Of a stretch of DNA of 64,000 bases, positions 15,950 to 23,397 are shown piece by piece. The DNA is from an uncultured Clostridia bacterium (GTDB lineage: Bacteria > Bacillota > Clostridia > Oscillospirales > Oscillospiraceae): the NCBI GenBank assembly GCA_930990965.1, contig CAKNRQ010000004.1, positions 29,312-93,311 on the forward strand. The letters are read 5' to 3'. The notes beneath the pieces are model-generated. The model was not told the DNA's origin. It saw only the letters and a program-made list of their open reading frames with translations, and did not search any database. The number at the start of each line of letters is the position of its first letter. Position 1 is the stretch's first letter. The position numbers and the translations under genes were made by a program.

Positions 15950-17488
15950 GTGTCAACCGTCACTGTGCGCTCCGAGAGCGGAGACTTTAAGCTTTTGTAT
16001 GAACCCGGAGTGACGCTCCTGGACGTCCTGCGCTCGGAGTCCTTTGATATAGCGGCGCCCTGCGGTGGGCAGGGCAAGTGCGGGAAGTGCGCCGTTACGC
16101 TGATCTCGTCCGACGGCAAGCGCGAGCGCGTAAACGCCTGCCAGATACTGGCCTCAGACGTGGGAGACCGCGTAGTCATAGCGCCGGATTCTGCTTCCGG
16201 CGGCGAAATACAGCTCTCCGGCGCGCTCATAAGTGGCGCTGGCGGGCTAAGAGGCTATGCCGCCGCGCTGGATATAGGCACAACGACCCTCGCCGTACGC
16301 ATAGTTGACCGTGCCAGCGGCGAGACGCTGGCCTCAGCGAGCGCCTGGAACGCCCAGGCGCCATATGGTGCGGACGTGATAAGCCGTATTAAGCACGCCT
16401 CCAGGCCGGAAGGACTGGACAAGCTCACTGCGCTTGCGCGCAATCAGGCCCGCGAGCTGATAATCACGGCCTGCGGCGATGCCGGAATTGCGCAGGGAGA
16501 GATAGACGAAATACTCTGCTGCGGCAACACGACGATGGAGCACATCTTCGCCGGTATTTCGCCGGAGAGCCTGGGCCGCGCACCGTATACGCCCGCGACG
16601 TACTTCACCGGCGGCGAGGCGCTTCGTGACGAGGCCTTTCCCAACGCCGCCATACGCCTTGCGCCCTGCGTGTCGGGCTTTGTCGGCGGCGACACGGTCG
16701 CGGCGGTACACGCCACGGGCATGGCCGGGAAGAGCGGCGTGCGCCTTCTGATGGATATAGGCACGAACGGCGAACTAGTGTTGGGTGGCAAAGACGGACT
16801 CATAAGCTGCTCCGTGGCCTGCGGCCCGGCCTTCGAGGGCGCGGAGATAAGCTGCGGCATGCGCTCAGTGCCCGGAGCCATAAGCGCGGTGCGTTTTGCA
16901 CAGGGCGAATTCTGGTACGTGGTCATAGGCGGCGGCTACCCCAAGGGCATCTGCGGCACCGGCATTGTGGATGCGCTTGCTGAAATGCTGAGAGCCGGCG
17001 TGGTAGACGGCACGGGCCGGCTCTTGGAGCCGGATGAGCTGCCGAAGGGTCTGCGCGAGACCGTGTCCGTAAACAAAAAGGGCAACGTGTCCTTCACCGT
17101 CGCGCCAGGGGTGAAGCTCCGGGCAGCGGATATACGCAAGCTTCAGCTTGCCAAGGCCGCTGTGCGCGCGGGAGTGGACCTGCTGATGGAGCGCGCGGGA
17201 GTTACGGCCGGAGACATAGACGAGGTCTGCCTGGCCGGTGGTTTCGGTACGAGGCTGAACATAAAGAGCGCCGCAGCCATAGGCCTGATCCCGCCTGAGC
17301 TGGCAGACAAGACCCGCGCCGTGGGCAATGCGGCGCTCGACGGCGTACACCTCGCGCTGTGCGAACCGGACGGGGCAGAAAAGCTGCTTGCCATACGCGA
17401 ACGCTGTGAGTATATGGAGCTCGCCGGGAGCGCGGAGTTTTCAGACGCTTTTGTGGACGCGATGGCCTTTCACGACGAGGACGACTAA
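15950..17488 (+). CDS. Corrinoid reductive activase (RACo/RamA-like, 2Fe-2S plus ASKHA domain)
   Basis: GTG start with an AAGGTGGTGAGG ribosome site. The 512-residue protein has an N-terminal 2Fe-2S ferredoxin domain with Cys38, Cys44, Cys47 and Cys64, then the DUF4445 ASKHA ATPase fold (AALDIGTTTLAVRIVD, LLMDIGTNGELVL, CLAGGFGTRLNI). Enzymes of this type use ATP and low-potential electrons to reduce inactive Co(II) corrinoid to Co(I). It diverges from the UroD-corrinoid operon and precedes the homocysteine methyltransferase by 39 bp, so the corrinoid fusion is its likely client. Length is somewhat short for the family (about 600), with no obvious lost motif. Confidence 0.92.
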   Translation: MSTVTVRSESGDFKLLYEPGVTLLDVLRSESFDIAAPCGGQGKCGKCAVTLISSDGKRERVNACQILASDVGDRVVIAPDSASGGEIQLSGALISGAGGLRGYAAALDIGTTTLAVRIVDRASGETLASASAWNAQAPYGADVISRIKHASRPEGLDKLTALARNQARELIITACGDAGIAQGEIDEILCCGNTTMEHIFAGISPESLGRAPYTPATYFTGGEALRDEAFPNAAIRLAPCVSGFVGGDTVAAVHATGMAGKSGVRLLMDIGTNGELVLGGKDGLISCSVACGPAFEGAEISCGMRSVPGAISAVRFAQGEFWYVVIGGGYPKGICGTGIVDALAEMLRAGVVDGTGRLLEPDELPKGLRETVSVNKKGNVSFTVAPGVKLRAADIRKLQLAKAAVRAGVDLLMERAGVTAGDIDEVCLAGGFGTRLNIKSAAAIGLIPPELADKTRAVGNAALDGVHLALCEPDGAEKLLAIRERCEYMELAGSAEFSDAFVDAMAFHDEDD

Positions 17489-17527
17489 GCATTAGACGGC
17501 CGCGTTTGCGGCGAAAGGGAGGATATT

Positions 17528-18745
17528 ATGGAACTGTATTTCCCCGTGCTGCTAGACGGCGCAACGGGTACGGAACTTCAAAAGCGTGGATTCACGGGCG
17601 GCGAGACGGCCGAGGCCTGGGTACTGGAGCACCCGGAGGCGATGCTGGATGTGCAGCGGCGCTATGTCGAGGCTGGCAGCCGCGTGATATACACGCCCAC
17701 CTTCGGAGCCAACCGCGTGAAGCTCGAGGCGGCCGGTATCTTCAACCGTGTGCGCGAGTTCAACCTGCGCCTCGCGGCCATAGCCAAAGAGGCGGCTGGA
17801 GACAAGGCGCTCGTGGCCGGTGACATAGCCCCGACGGGGCTGTTCCTCGCCCCGCTGGGCACGGCGAGCTTTGAAGAGCTCTTCGAGATCTACGCAGAGC
17901 AGGCCGCCGCGCTTGAGGAGGCCGGGGTAGACCTCTTTGTGATAGAGACGATGATGACCTTGCCTGAGGCGCGCGCGGCGCTGCTTGCAGTGCGCTCAGT
18001 TAGCAAGAAACCGGCCATTGTGAGCTTCACCTGCGACGAGAACGGCCGCACGCTCACGGGCACCGACGTGGCCGCAGCGCTTGTGGTCATGCAGGGTATG
18101 GGCGCGGACGCCTTCGGCTTGAACTGCTCGGTTGGGCCGCGCGACATACTCGCGCAGATAGAGCGGCTGCGTCCCTGGGCAGAGATACCGCTGCTGGCCA
18201 AGCCCAACGCCGGGCTGCCGCAGATGGTCGGCGGCAAGACCGTCTACGACTGCCCGCCCGAGGAGTTTGCCGCCTGCGCCGGTGAATTCGCCGCTGCCGG
18301 TGTTGCCTACTTCGGCGGCTGCTGCGGCACGGACGAGGGGCATATCGCCGCGCTCAAGTCCGCGCTGGACGGCGTAAAGACCGCCGCGCCCGCGCCAAAC
18401 TACGGCGGGAAGATGCCCTGCGCCAGCGAGAAGGAGGCCTATTTGCTCGAGAGCGATATCGAGCTGCCTGAGCCCTTCGCCTGCGACGGCGAGCTCGCGG
18501 ACAACAATGAGGACGCGCAGGACGAGGACGCCGCTATGATAGCCGTGCGTATTGACACGCTGGCCGATGCGGAAGTGTTCGCCGACTGCCAGTACGCCAT
18601 CAAGTGCCCGCTGGCTGTCGTCTCCGACGACGCCGCGGCGCTCGAGGCAGCGCTGCGCGCCTATCAGGGCCGTGCGCTCTATTCTGGTTCGCTCGGCGAC
18701 GATGTGCTCGTGCCGATGGCCGAGAAGTACGGACTTGTGCTGTAA
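17528..18745 (+). CDS. Homocysteine S-methyltransferase domain protein with a shortened pterin-like tail
   Basis: A 405-residue protein. Residues 1-282 are a MetH-type homocysteine methyltransferase barrel with zinc ligands Cys200 (GLNCSVGP) and Cys265/Cys266 (GGCCGT). Residues 283-335 are a linker rich in Glu/Asp. Residues about 335-405 (DDAAALEAALRAYQGRALYSG region) resemble one segment of the MetH folate-binding domain, which here lacks most of its barrel. There is no cobalamin or AdoMet domain. It would methylate homocysteine using a methyl-corrinoid protein made elsewhere, most simply the fusion encoded at 12.6-14.3 kb. Ribosome site GGGAGG, 39 bp after the activase gene, terminator after the stop. 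Confidence 0.88.
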   Translation: MELYFPVLLDGATGTELQKRGFTGGETAEAWVLEHPEAMLDVQRRYVEAGSRVIYTPTFGANRVKLEAAGIFNRVREFNLRLAAIAKEAAGDKALVAGDIAPTGLFLAPLGTASFEELFEIYAEQAAALEEAGVDLFVIETMMTLPEARAALLAVRSVSKKPAIVSFTCDENGRTLTGTDVAAALVVMQGMGADAFGLNCSVGPRDILAQIERLRPWAEIPLLAKPNAGLPQMVGGKTVYDCPPEEFAACAGEFAAAGVAYFGGCCGTDEGHIAALKSALDGVKTAAPAPNYGGKMPCASEKEAYLLESDIELPEPFACDGELADNNEDAQDEDAAMIAVRIDTLADAEVFADCQYAIKCPLAVVSDDAAALEAALRAYQGRALYSGSLGDDVLVPMAEKYGLVL

Positions 18746-18766
18746 ACAAGGTAATAAATACAATGA

Positions 18767-18798
18767 AACCGCCCGGGGTAATTCCCGGGCGGCTTTTT
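18767..18798. terminator. Rho-independent terminator
   Basis: Arms CCGCCCGGG and CCCGGGCGG with a T5 run on the plus strand. It ends the activase/methyltransferase transcript and lies just past the stop of the convergent SLH gene. A near-copy follows the second SLH gene at 23001-23031. Confidence 0.9.
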
Positions 18799-19164
18799 AT
18801 GGAGAATCGAAACTTAGATTTTGTCTATGCTGCGCATGAGTATCGTGGCGCACTGGGCGCGGATGGCGCCGCCCATCGGGTCGATGGTGCTTGCGCCCAC
18901 GCCTGTGATGACGCCCTCGTCAACGGCCCAGGCCATGGCGGCCTCGGCCCAGTCGGAGACGCTTGCCGCGTCGCTCCACGCGCTCAGGGTGGCGTCAGTC
19001 TCGGGCTCGCCGGCGAAGCGCCAGAGCATGGTCACGAGCTGCTCACGGGTGACGGCGCCGTTGGCGTCAGTGCCGTCGGAGACGCCGGAGGCGACGGCCC
19101 AGCTCTGAGCCTCGCTCACCCAGTTGGAGCCGGTGATGGTCTCGCCGTCAATGCGGGCGAGGAT
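18799..19164. repeat. 366-bp perfect direct repeat, copy 1 (SLH cassette)
   Basis: Identical base for base to 23032-23397. It covers the last about 117 codons, the stop and the 3' flank up to the terminator of the 1332-residue SLH protein. Similarity continues with scattered differences to about 19290. Confidence 0.93.
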
Positions 19165-22100
19165 GGCCCAGACCATTGCGCGGGTCATAGCGCCGTTGGG
19201 GTTGAACTGGGTGCTGCTCACGCCGTCCATGAGGCCGTTGTTGTAGACGTAGACAACCGCGTCGTAGTACCAGGAGTTGGCCGCAACGTCGGTGAAGGGC
19301 TCCGAGGGTTCATCCGGCGTGTCAGGTTCATCTGGCGCATCGGGCTCACTCGGCCGCCCCGGCGTGCCGGGGTTCACGGGCTCGTCCGGAGTGTCAGGCT
19401 CGTCGGTGCCGCCGGGTTCTTCCGGGGTAGCGGGGGTCTCCTCTATCTCGGGAGATATGACATAGTCACCGTTGCCGGACACGACAAAGCTCACGCTGCT
19501 GCCGCTTTCGCTTTCGCTGGACGGAACGCCGGTATCACCCTGCTGTACGCCGCCGGTGGCGTCGGGGATGGTCAGAGTGGGTTTCAGCTCGGCGAGTATG
19601 GTGGGGTCTGCCTGCACGGAGACATTGACTGCGCTGCCATCCTGCGTCACGGTGATGCGGGCGTCAAAATCGCCCGTGAGGTGGGGGTGAGCCTCTGTGC
19701 CCAGATTCCAGGTGCCGAGCAGCTTGCCGCCTTCATCGACCACGTCTATGACACGGGGCGTATCGGTAGGCTCGGCAAAAGCTGAAGCGTCGATTATAAG
19801 GTTCTCGCTTTCGCTGTTGACGATTTCTGTCGGCAAATCCCAGTCGATAGTGAGGTAGTTCTCTTCCTCACCGGTACTTATCTGTTCATCTGCCGATGCT
19901 GAGAAGAGCACGGCGCCGCCGGAGCCGGAGCTGCTCAGGGCGCTTGCGTCCTGCAGGTCCGGGTAGTTGCGGTCGTTGTATCTGAAGATGGGGAAGATCC
20001 AGCGCGGGTTGGTTATAACCCTCGTCTCGCCGCCGGGGGCGACTTTCACAATGGGTGGCATATTGATAACGGCGTTTAGTAGTTGATGGCTGCCCTTTAT
20101 CGCGTCGAGTATTTCTGCCGACGTCATGTTCCTCAGGGTTATCCCGTAGTAGTTGCGGTAGAAGTAAATGGTGCCGGGGCACTGCACGTCGAAAGTTACG
20201 TCGTTGTTTACAAAGTTGCTGTCAACGATGCGGAAATAGTATGGGCTGAGGATACCGCCCAGCTGCAGTGCCTGGACAGCGGTATCGTTATTTATGAACA
20301 CGTTGCCCTCCCAGGGGTTGATAGAGCCGTTATGCTGCTCATACATGTTCAGGCGCACGGCAATGCCGTTGTCCGCAAACACGCAGTATCTCGGGTTTAT
20401 CGTGCTCCTGTTGGCATCTATGGCCACGTCGTAGCCCTGGAAGGTGCAGCGATTCGCCTGGGCGCGTCCGTTGGACAGGGCGCTTACCCCAGAGCTGTCG
20501 GCAGGGGCAACGAAGTCAAGCGCATCCAATACGGCAGCCGAGCCGTTGAGGTCTATGCCTCCCACTATAGTGGTGCGGTTGTTTGCTATCAGGTTGATTT
20601 CGTAGTTGCCGTAATCCAAGAGATCTTCCGGGAGGACTATGGTGCCCTCGTACTTCTCTGCGTTCAGGAAGAAATTCAGGGTGCCCCGGCCGTCCTCGGG
20701 GAGCTGGGCAGCAGCGTCGGCAATCGCGGCGTTGAGCGCTTCGACGGTGTCGTCTGCGGGGCGATCATAATTTGTATCGAGGACGCGGTCTATCCGCAGC
20801 GTCACGCTGACTGTGCCGGATTCAATGAGCTGGGAACCGGAATAGACGTCTACCGTGGCGATGGCAAGCGCGGTGGCGTCATAGCCGCGTTTGACGTAGA
20901 CTTTAGCGGTGTTGCCGGTGAAGGAGCTGGTCGTCAGCACGGCATCGCCTGCGTCCTGTGAAAAGCTGAAGGTCTCGCCATAGCCATCGCAGCCGAAGAG
21001 AGTCCGTATCTCCATGCTGCGCACTTGGACGTGCAGGGGCCCCGCCCTGTCAACCAGGTAGTAGGCTTCGCCCTCTGCGTCGTACTGTTTCAGGCCGACG
21101 TTTACCGTCAGGTCGCGGAACTCATAGCGCTCGTTTTCAGGATCCGGGCTCTCGCTGGTGGAGTTGGCGTACTCCCAGTTGCCCTCGTTTATAATAGTGG
21201 CGTCGTCCCCGTAGTCGAATCCGAAGCCGACTATGTAATCGTTTCCATCGCTGGTTATGCGGATGCAGCTTCCATAGGGACGCTTATTTATACTGATGCC
21301 GACATTTTCACTGCCGGTGGAGACGTTCAGATAATACCCGTAATCATCCGTCGGCGCGGCGAGCGTGATTTTGACGGTCTTACTATCCACCTCGTCGTAG
21401 CTTATTTCTTTCCCGTCTACCCTGAGTTCCAGCTGGTCAAAGTCGAAAGCTTGGTCAGACGTCAGCCACAGCTCGCCGTTTGTGAGGGAGTAATAGCTGA
21501 CAAACGAGTTGACGGGTATGTACGAGTCCGCGTCCAGCGTCCCGGAGGTGTAGAACTTCAGCCCCGTGCGGCGGGTTTCAACCGCAAGCGATACGGTGAC
21601 GTCTGGGCGGCCGTCTATGGTTATGTCAGCCGTCACGATTGCGGAGGCGGCGCTGCCGTCGCGGCAATAGAGCGTCGCCCTGTCTCCGTTACTTGTGAGC
21701 ACCGTCTCATCGGGCGAGAAGCTGAAGGAGTTCGCCTCTCCGGAGATCTGCCGTATGCTCATGCCGTGAACCTCGATACTGACGTTGCGCACCTCGTCGC
21801 CGTTGTCGTCCTGCGCCACGACCTCCAGCCCATTAGTAAACTCCACGAAGTTGTCGGTGGCGGCAGTCTTGTCGCTTACATTCATCAGGCTGTTTCTGTT
21901 GTCAAAGATACGGCTGCCTCCGCTCGAAAAACCGACGGTATAGCCGTTATATTCCACGGCAGACGAGACCGGCCGGCTGGTCAGCGGAAAACTGGTGTGC
22001 TGTCTGCCATAATTGGCCTCAACCCAGTAGCTCTGGTTAGGTGTGGGTTCAGGCAGCGTGATTTGTGCGGCATTGTTCTGCCATGTGAGCTCTTGCTTCG

Positions 22101-22812
22101 TGTTATTTACGTATACATCGAAGCTGCTCAGGTCTTCAACGTCCGCGTCGGCAATCAGCCAGACAGTGCCCTGCGTGGGCAGGGTATAATAGCACACGTC
22201 CATATTGCGGTCAATCCTGTTCGCCTCACCGCCGTCGGACGAGGTGTAGAAGGCAAACTGCGGGGCCTCATACTTCAGGACGGATACCTGCCAATATACG
22301 GTGGCGGGCTCGCTTGTGCTGCCATCAGATACCGTGACATTCGCGCTGATAACAGCTTCGCCGGGGTTGCCACGGCGAGCGTAGAGCGCGCTGGCGGGGC
22401 CGTCCTGCTCTGTGACCAAGCCGCTGTCGGAAAAGCTGAAAATGCCGTCATCAGAGTGGATGGCCATGTTGTTTATCTGCACGGTGATGTCATTGGCGAG
22501 CTTGTACTCCCCATCACTTTCGTCCCAGAGAAATGCGCCTATATTGACGTCAAACAGGAGCTCAAAACCGGCGTTCGGGTCGGGGGTTTCATCGCCCTCC
22601 CGGCTCGGACCCTGTCCGTTGACGAACAGGCCGTATTCACCGTTGCTTCCTCCCAGGTAAAACGCGACGGTGTAGGTCGTATTACCTATTTGAACCTGCG
22701 CTGCCTGGCTTTCATTTGGTACAGCGGTGGTTTCCTCGCTCGCTGCGGCGGGAACAATGGCCAGAGATACGGCCATGCAGAGAGCCAGGGCCAGACACAA
22801 GAGCTTCTTCAT
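18814..22812 (-). CDS. Large SLH-anchored surface protein with repeated domains and beta-helix
   Basis: A 1332-residue exported protein. Signal peptide MKKLLCLALALCMAVSLAIV. Residues about 35-690 are three copies of a long module, each with a TYTVAFYLGG/YTVGFSSGG-type opening, a TFSFS-type strand and a FYTS...YYSL...LW block. Residues 690-920 are a right-handed beta-helix. A linker (about 1115-1185) is rich in Pro, Glu and Asp (TPDEP repeats). The last 150 residues are three SLH repeats beginning FTDVAANSWYYDAV. It is likely an abundant wall-bound protein. Neighbouring gene at 23-25.9 kb shares the SLH cassette. Ligand or function of the ectodomain is not recognisable. Confidence 0.88.
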   Translation of the reverse strand: MKKLLCLALALCMAVSLAIVPAAASEETTAVPNESQAAQVQIGNTTYTVAFYLGGSNGEYGLFVNGQGPSREGDETPDPNAGFELLFDVNIGAFLWDESDGEYKLANDITVQINNMAIHSDDGIFSFSDSGLVTEQDGPASALYARRGNPGEAVISANVTVSDGSTSEPATVYWQVSVLKYEAPQFAFYTSSDGGEANRIDRNMDVCYYTLPTQGTVWLIADADVEDLSSFDVYVNNTKQELTWQNNAAQITLPEPTPNQSYWVEANYGRQHTSFPLTSRPVSSAVEYNGYTVGFSSGGSRIFDNRNSLMNVSDKTAATDNFVEFTNGLEVVAQDDNGDEVRNVSIEVHGMSIRQISGEANSFSFSPDETVLTSNGDRATLYCRDGSAASAIVTADITIDGRPDVTVSLAVETRRTGLKFYTSGTLDADSYIPVNSFVSYYSLTNGELWLTSDQAFDFDQLELRVDGKEISYDEVDSKTVKITLAAPTDDYGYYLNVSTGSENVGISINKRPYGSCIRITSDGNDYIVGFGFDYGDDATIINEGNWEYANSTSESPDPENERYEFRDLTVNVGLKQYDAEGEAYYLVDRAGPLHVQVRSMEIRTLFGCDGYGETFSFSQDAGDAVLTTSSFTGNTAKVYVKRGYDATALAIATVDVYSGSQLIESGTVSVTLRIDRVLDTNYDRPADDTVEALNAAIADAAAQLPEDGRGTLNFFLNAEKYEGTIVLPEDLLDYGNYEINLIANNRTTIVGGIDLNGSAAVLDALDFVAPADSSGVSALSNGRAQANRCTFQGYDVAIDANRSTINPRYCVFADNGIAVRLNMYEQHNGSINPWEGNVFINNDTAVQALQLGGILSPYYFRIVDSNFVNNDVTFDVQCPGTIYFYRNYYGITLRNMTSAEILDAIKGSHQLLNAVINMPPIVKVAPGGETRVITNPRWIFPIFRYNDRNYPDLQDASALSSSGSGGAVLFSASADEQISTGEEENYLTIDWDLPTEIVNSESENLIIDASAFAEPTDTPRVIDVVDEGGKLLGTWNLGTEAHPHLTGDFDARITVTQDGSAVNVSVQADPTILAELKPTLTIPDATGGVQQGDTGVPSSESESGSSVSFVVSGNGDYVISPEIEETPATPEEPGGTDEPDTPDEPVNPGTPGRPSEPDAPDEPDTPDEPSEPFTDVAANSWYYDAVVYVYNNGLMDGVSSTQFNPNGAMTRAMVWAILARIDGETITGSNWVSEAQSWAVASGVSDGTDANGAVTREQLVTMLWRFAGEPETDATLSAWSDAASVSDWAEAAMAWAVDEGVITGVGASTIDPMGGAIRAQCATILMRSIDKI

Positions 22813-22830
22813 ACTTCAGTAAACCTCCCC

Positions 22831-22850
22831 AAATGCGCCTGTGCGCATTT
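22831..22850 (-). promoter_or_regulatory. Leader hairpin upstream of the ribosome site
   Basis: Perfect 8-bp stem AAATGCGC/GCGCATTT with a 4-nt loop, immediately 5' of the GGGGAGG ribosome site of the 1332-residue SLH gene. It resembles the leader hairpins of the second SLH gene and may stabilise the message. Confidence 0.7.
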
Positions 22851-22869
22851 GCCGTATATTGTATAATTC

Positions 22870-22898
22870 ATGTTAACATCTGTCACAAATACTGTCAA
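22870..22898 (-). promoter_or_regulatory. Promoter of the 1332-residue SLH gene
   Basis: Minus strand TTGACA, 17-bp spacer, TAACAT. Confidence 0.75.
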
Positions 22899-23000
22899 GG
22901 CGTGTGCGCACAATTATCCGCAGTTCTCTGCGCTCCGGGCCGCGGAAAGAGCCAAAACCGGACAAAATACGGTAGGTGGCGGTGTGCTTAGAGGCAGCAA

Positions 23001-23031
23001 AGCCGCCCGGGAATTGCCCCGGGCGGCTTTT
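23001..23031. terminator. Rho-independent terminator after the second SLH gene
   Basis: Arms CCGCCCGGG and CCCGGGCGG, near-identical to the terminator at 18767-18798, with only a short T-run on either strand. Confidence 0.75.
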
Positions 23032-23397
23032 ATGGAGAATCGAAACTTAGATTTTGTCTATGCTGCGCATGAGTATCGTGGCGCACTGGGCGCGGATGGC
23101 GCCGCCCATCGGGTCGATGGTGCTTGCGCCCACGCCTGTGATGACGCCCTCGTCAACGGCCCAGGCCATGGCGGCCTCGGCCCAGTCGGAGACGCTTGCC
23201 GCGTCGCTCCACGCGCTCAGGGTGGCGTCAGTCTCGGGCTCGCCGGCGAAGCGCCAGAGCATGGTCACGAGCTGCTCACGGGTGACGGCGCCGTTGGCGT
23301 CAGTGCCGTCGGAGACGCCGGAGGCGACGGCCCAGCTCTGAGCCTCGCTCACCCAGTTGGAGCCGGTGATGGTCTCGCCGTCAATGCGGGCGAGGAT
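23032..23397. repeat. 366-bp perfect direct repeat, copy 2 (SLH cassette)
   Basis: Same orientation and 4233 bp from copy 1. The first difference is a single base at 23398. Includes the stop codon and 3' flank, so the identity is not due to protein-level constraint. Confidence 0.93.

Noticed and set aside
15577..16013. Open frames on both strands within repeat copy A (about 92 and 119 codons), and a similar frame at 46239-46787 in copy B encoding a shared KTKRNLSGLRHYLMPP stretch
   Set aside because: The shared peptide arises because the DNA repeat is shared. Changes between copies keep hairpin pairing rather than reading frame, there are no ribosome sites, and frames diverge at once beyond the repeat.
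21025..22866. 613-codon open frame antisense to the 1332-residue SLH gene, and 756 codons antisense to the beta-helix gene
   Set aside because: Both are mirror frames of GC-rich coding sequence: no ribosome site, and no recognisable protein features, whereas the minus-strand proteins have signal peptides and SLH repeats.
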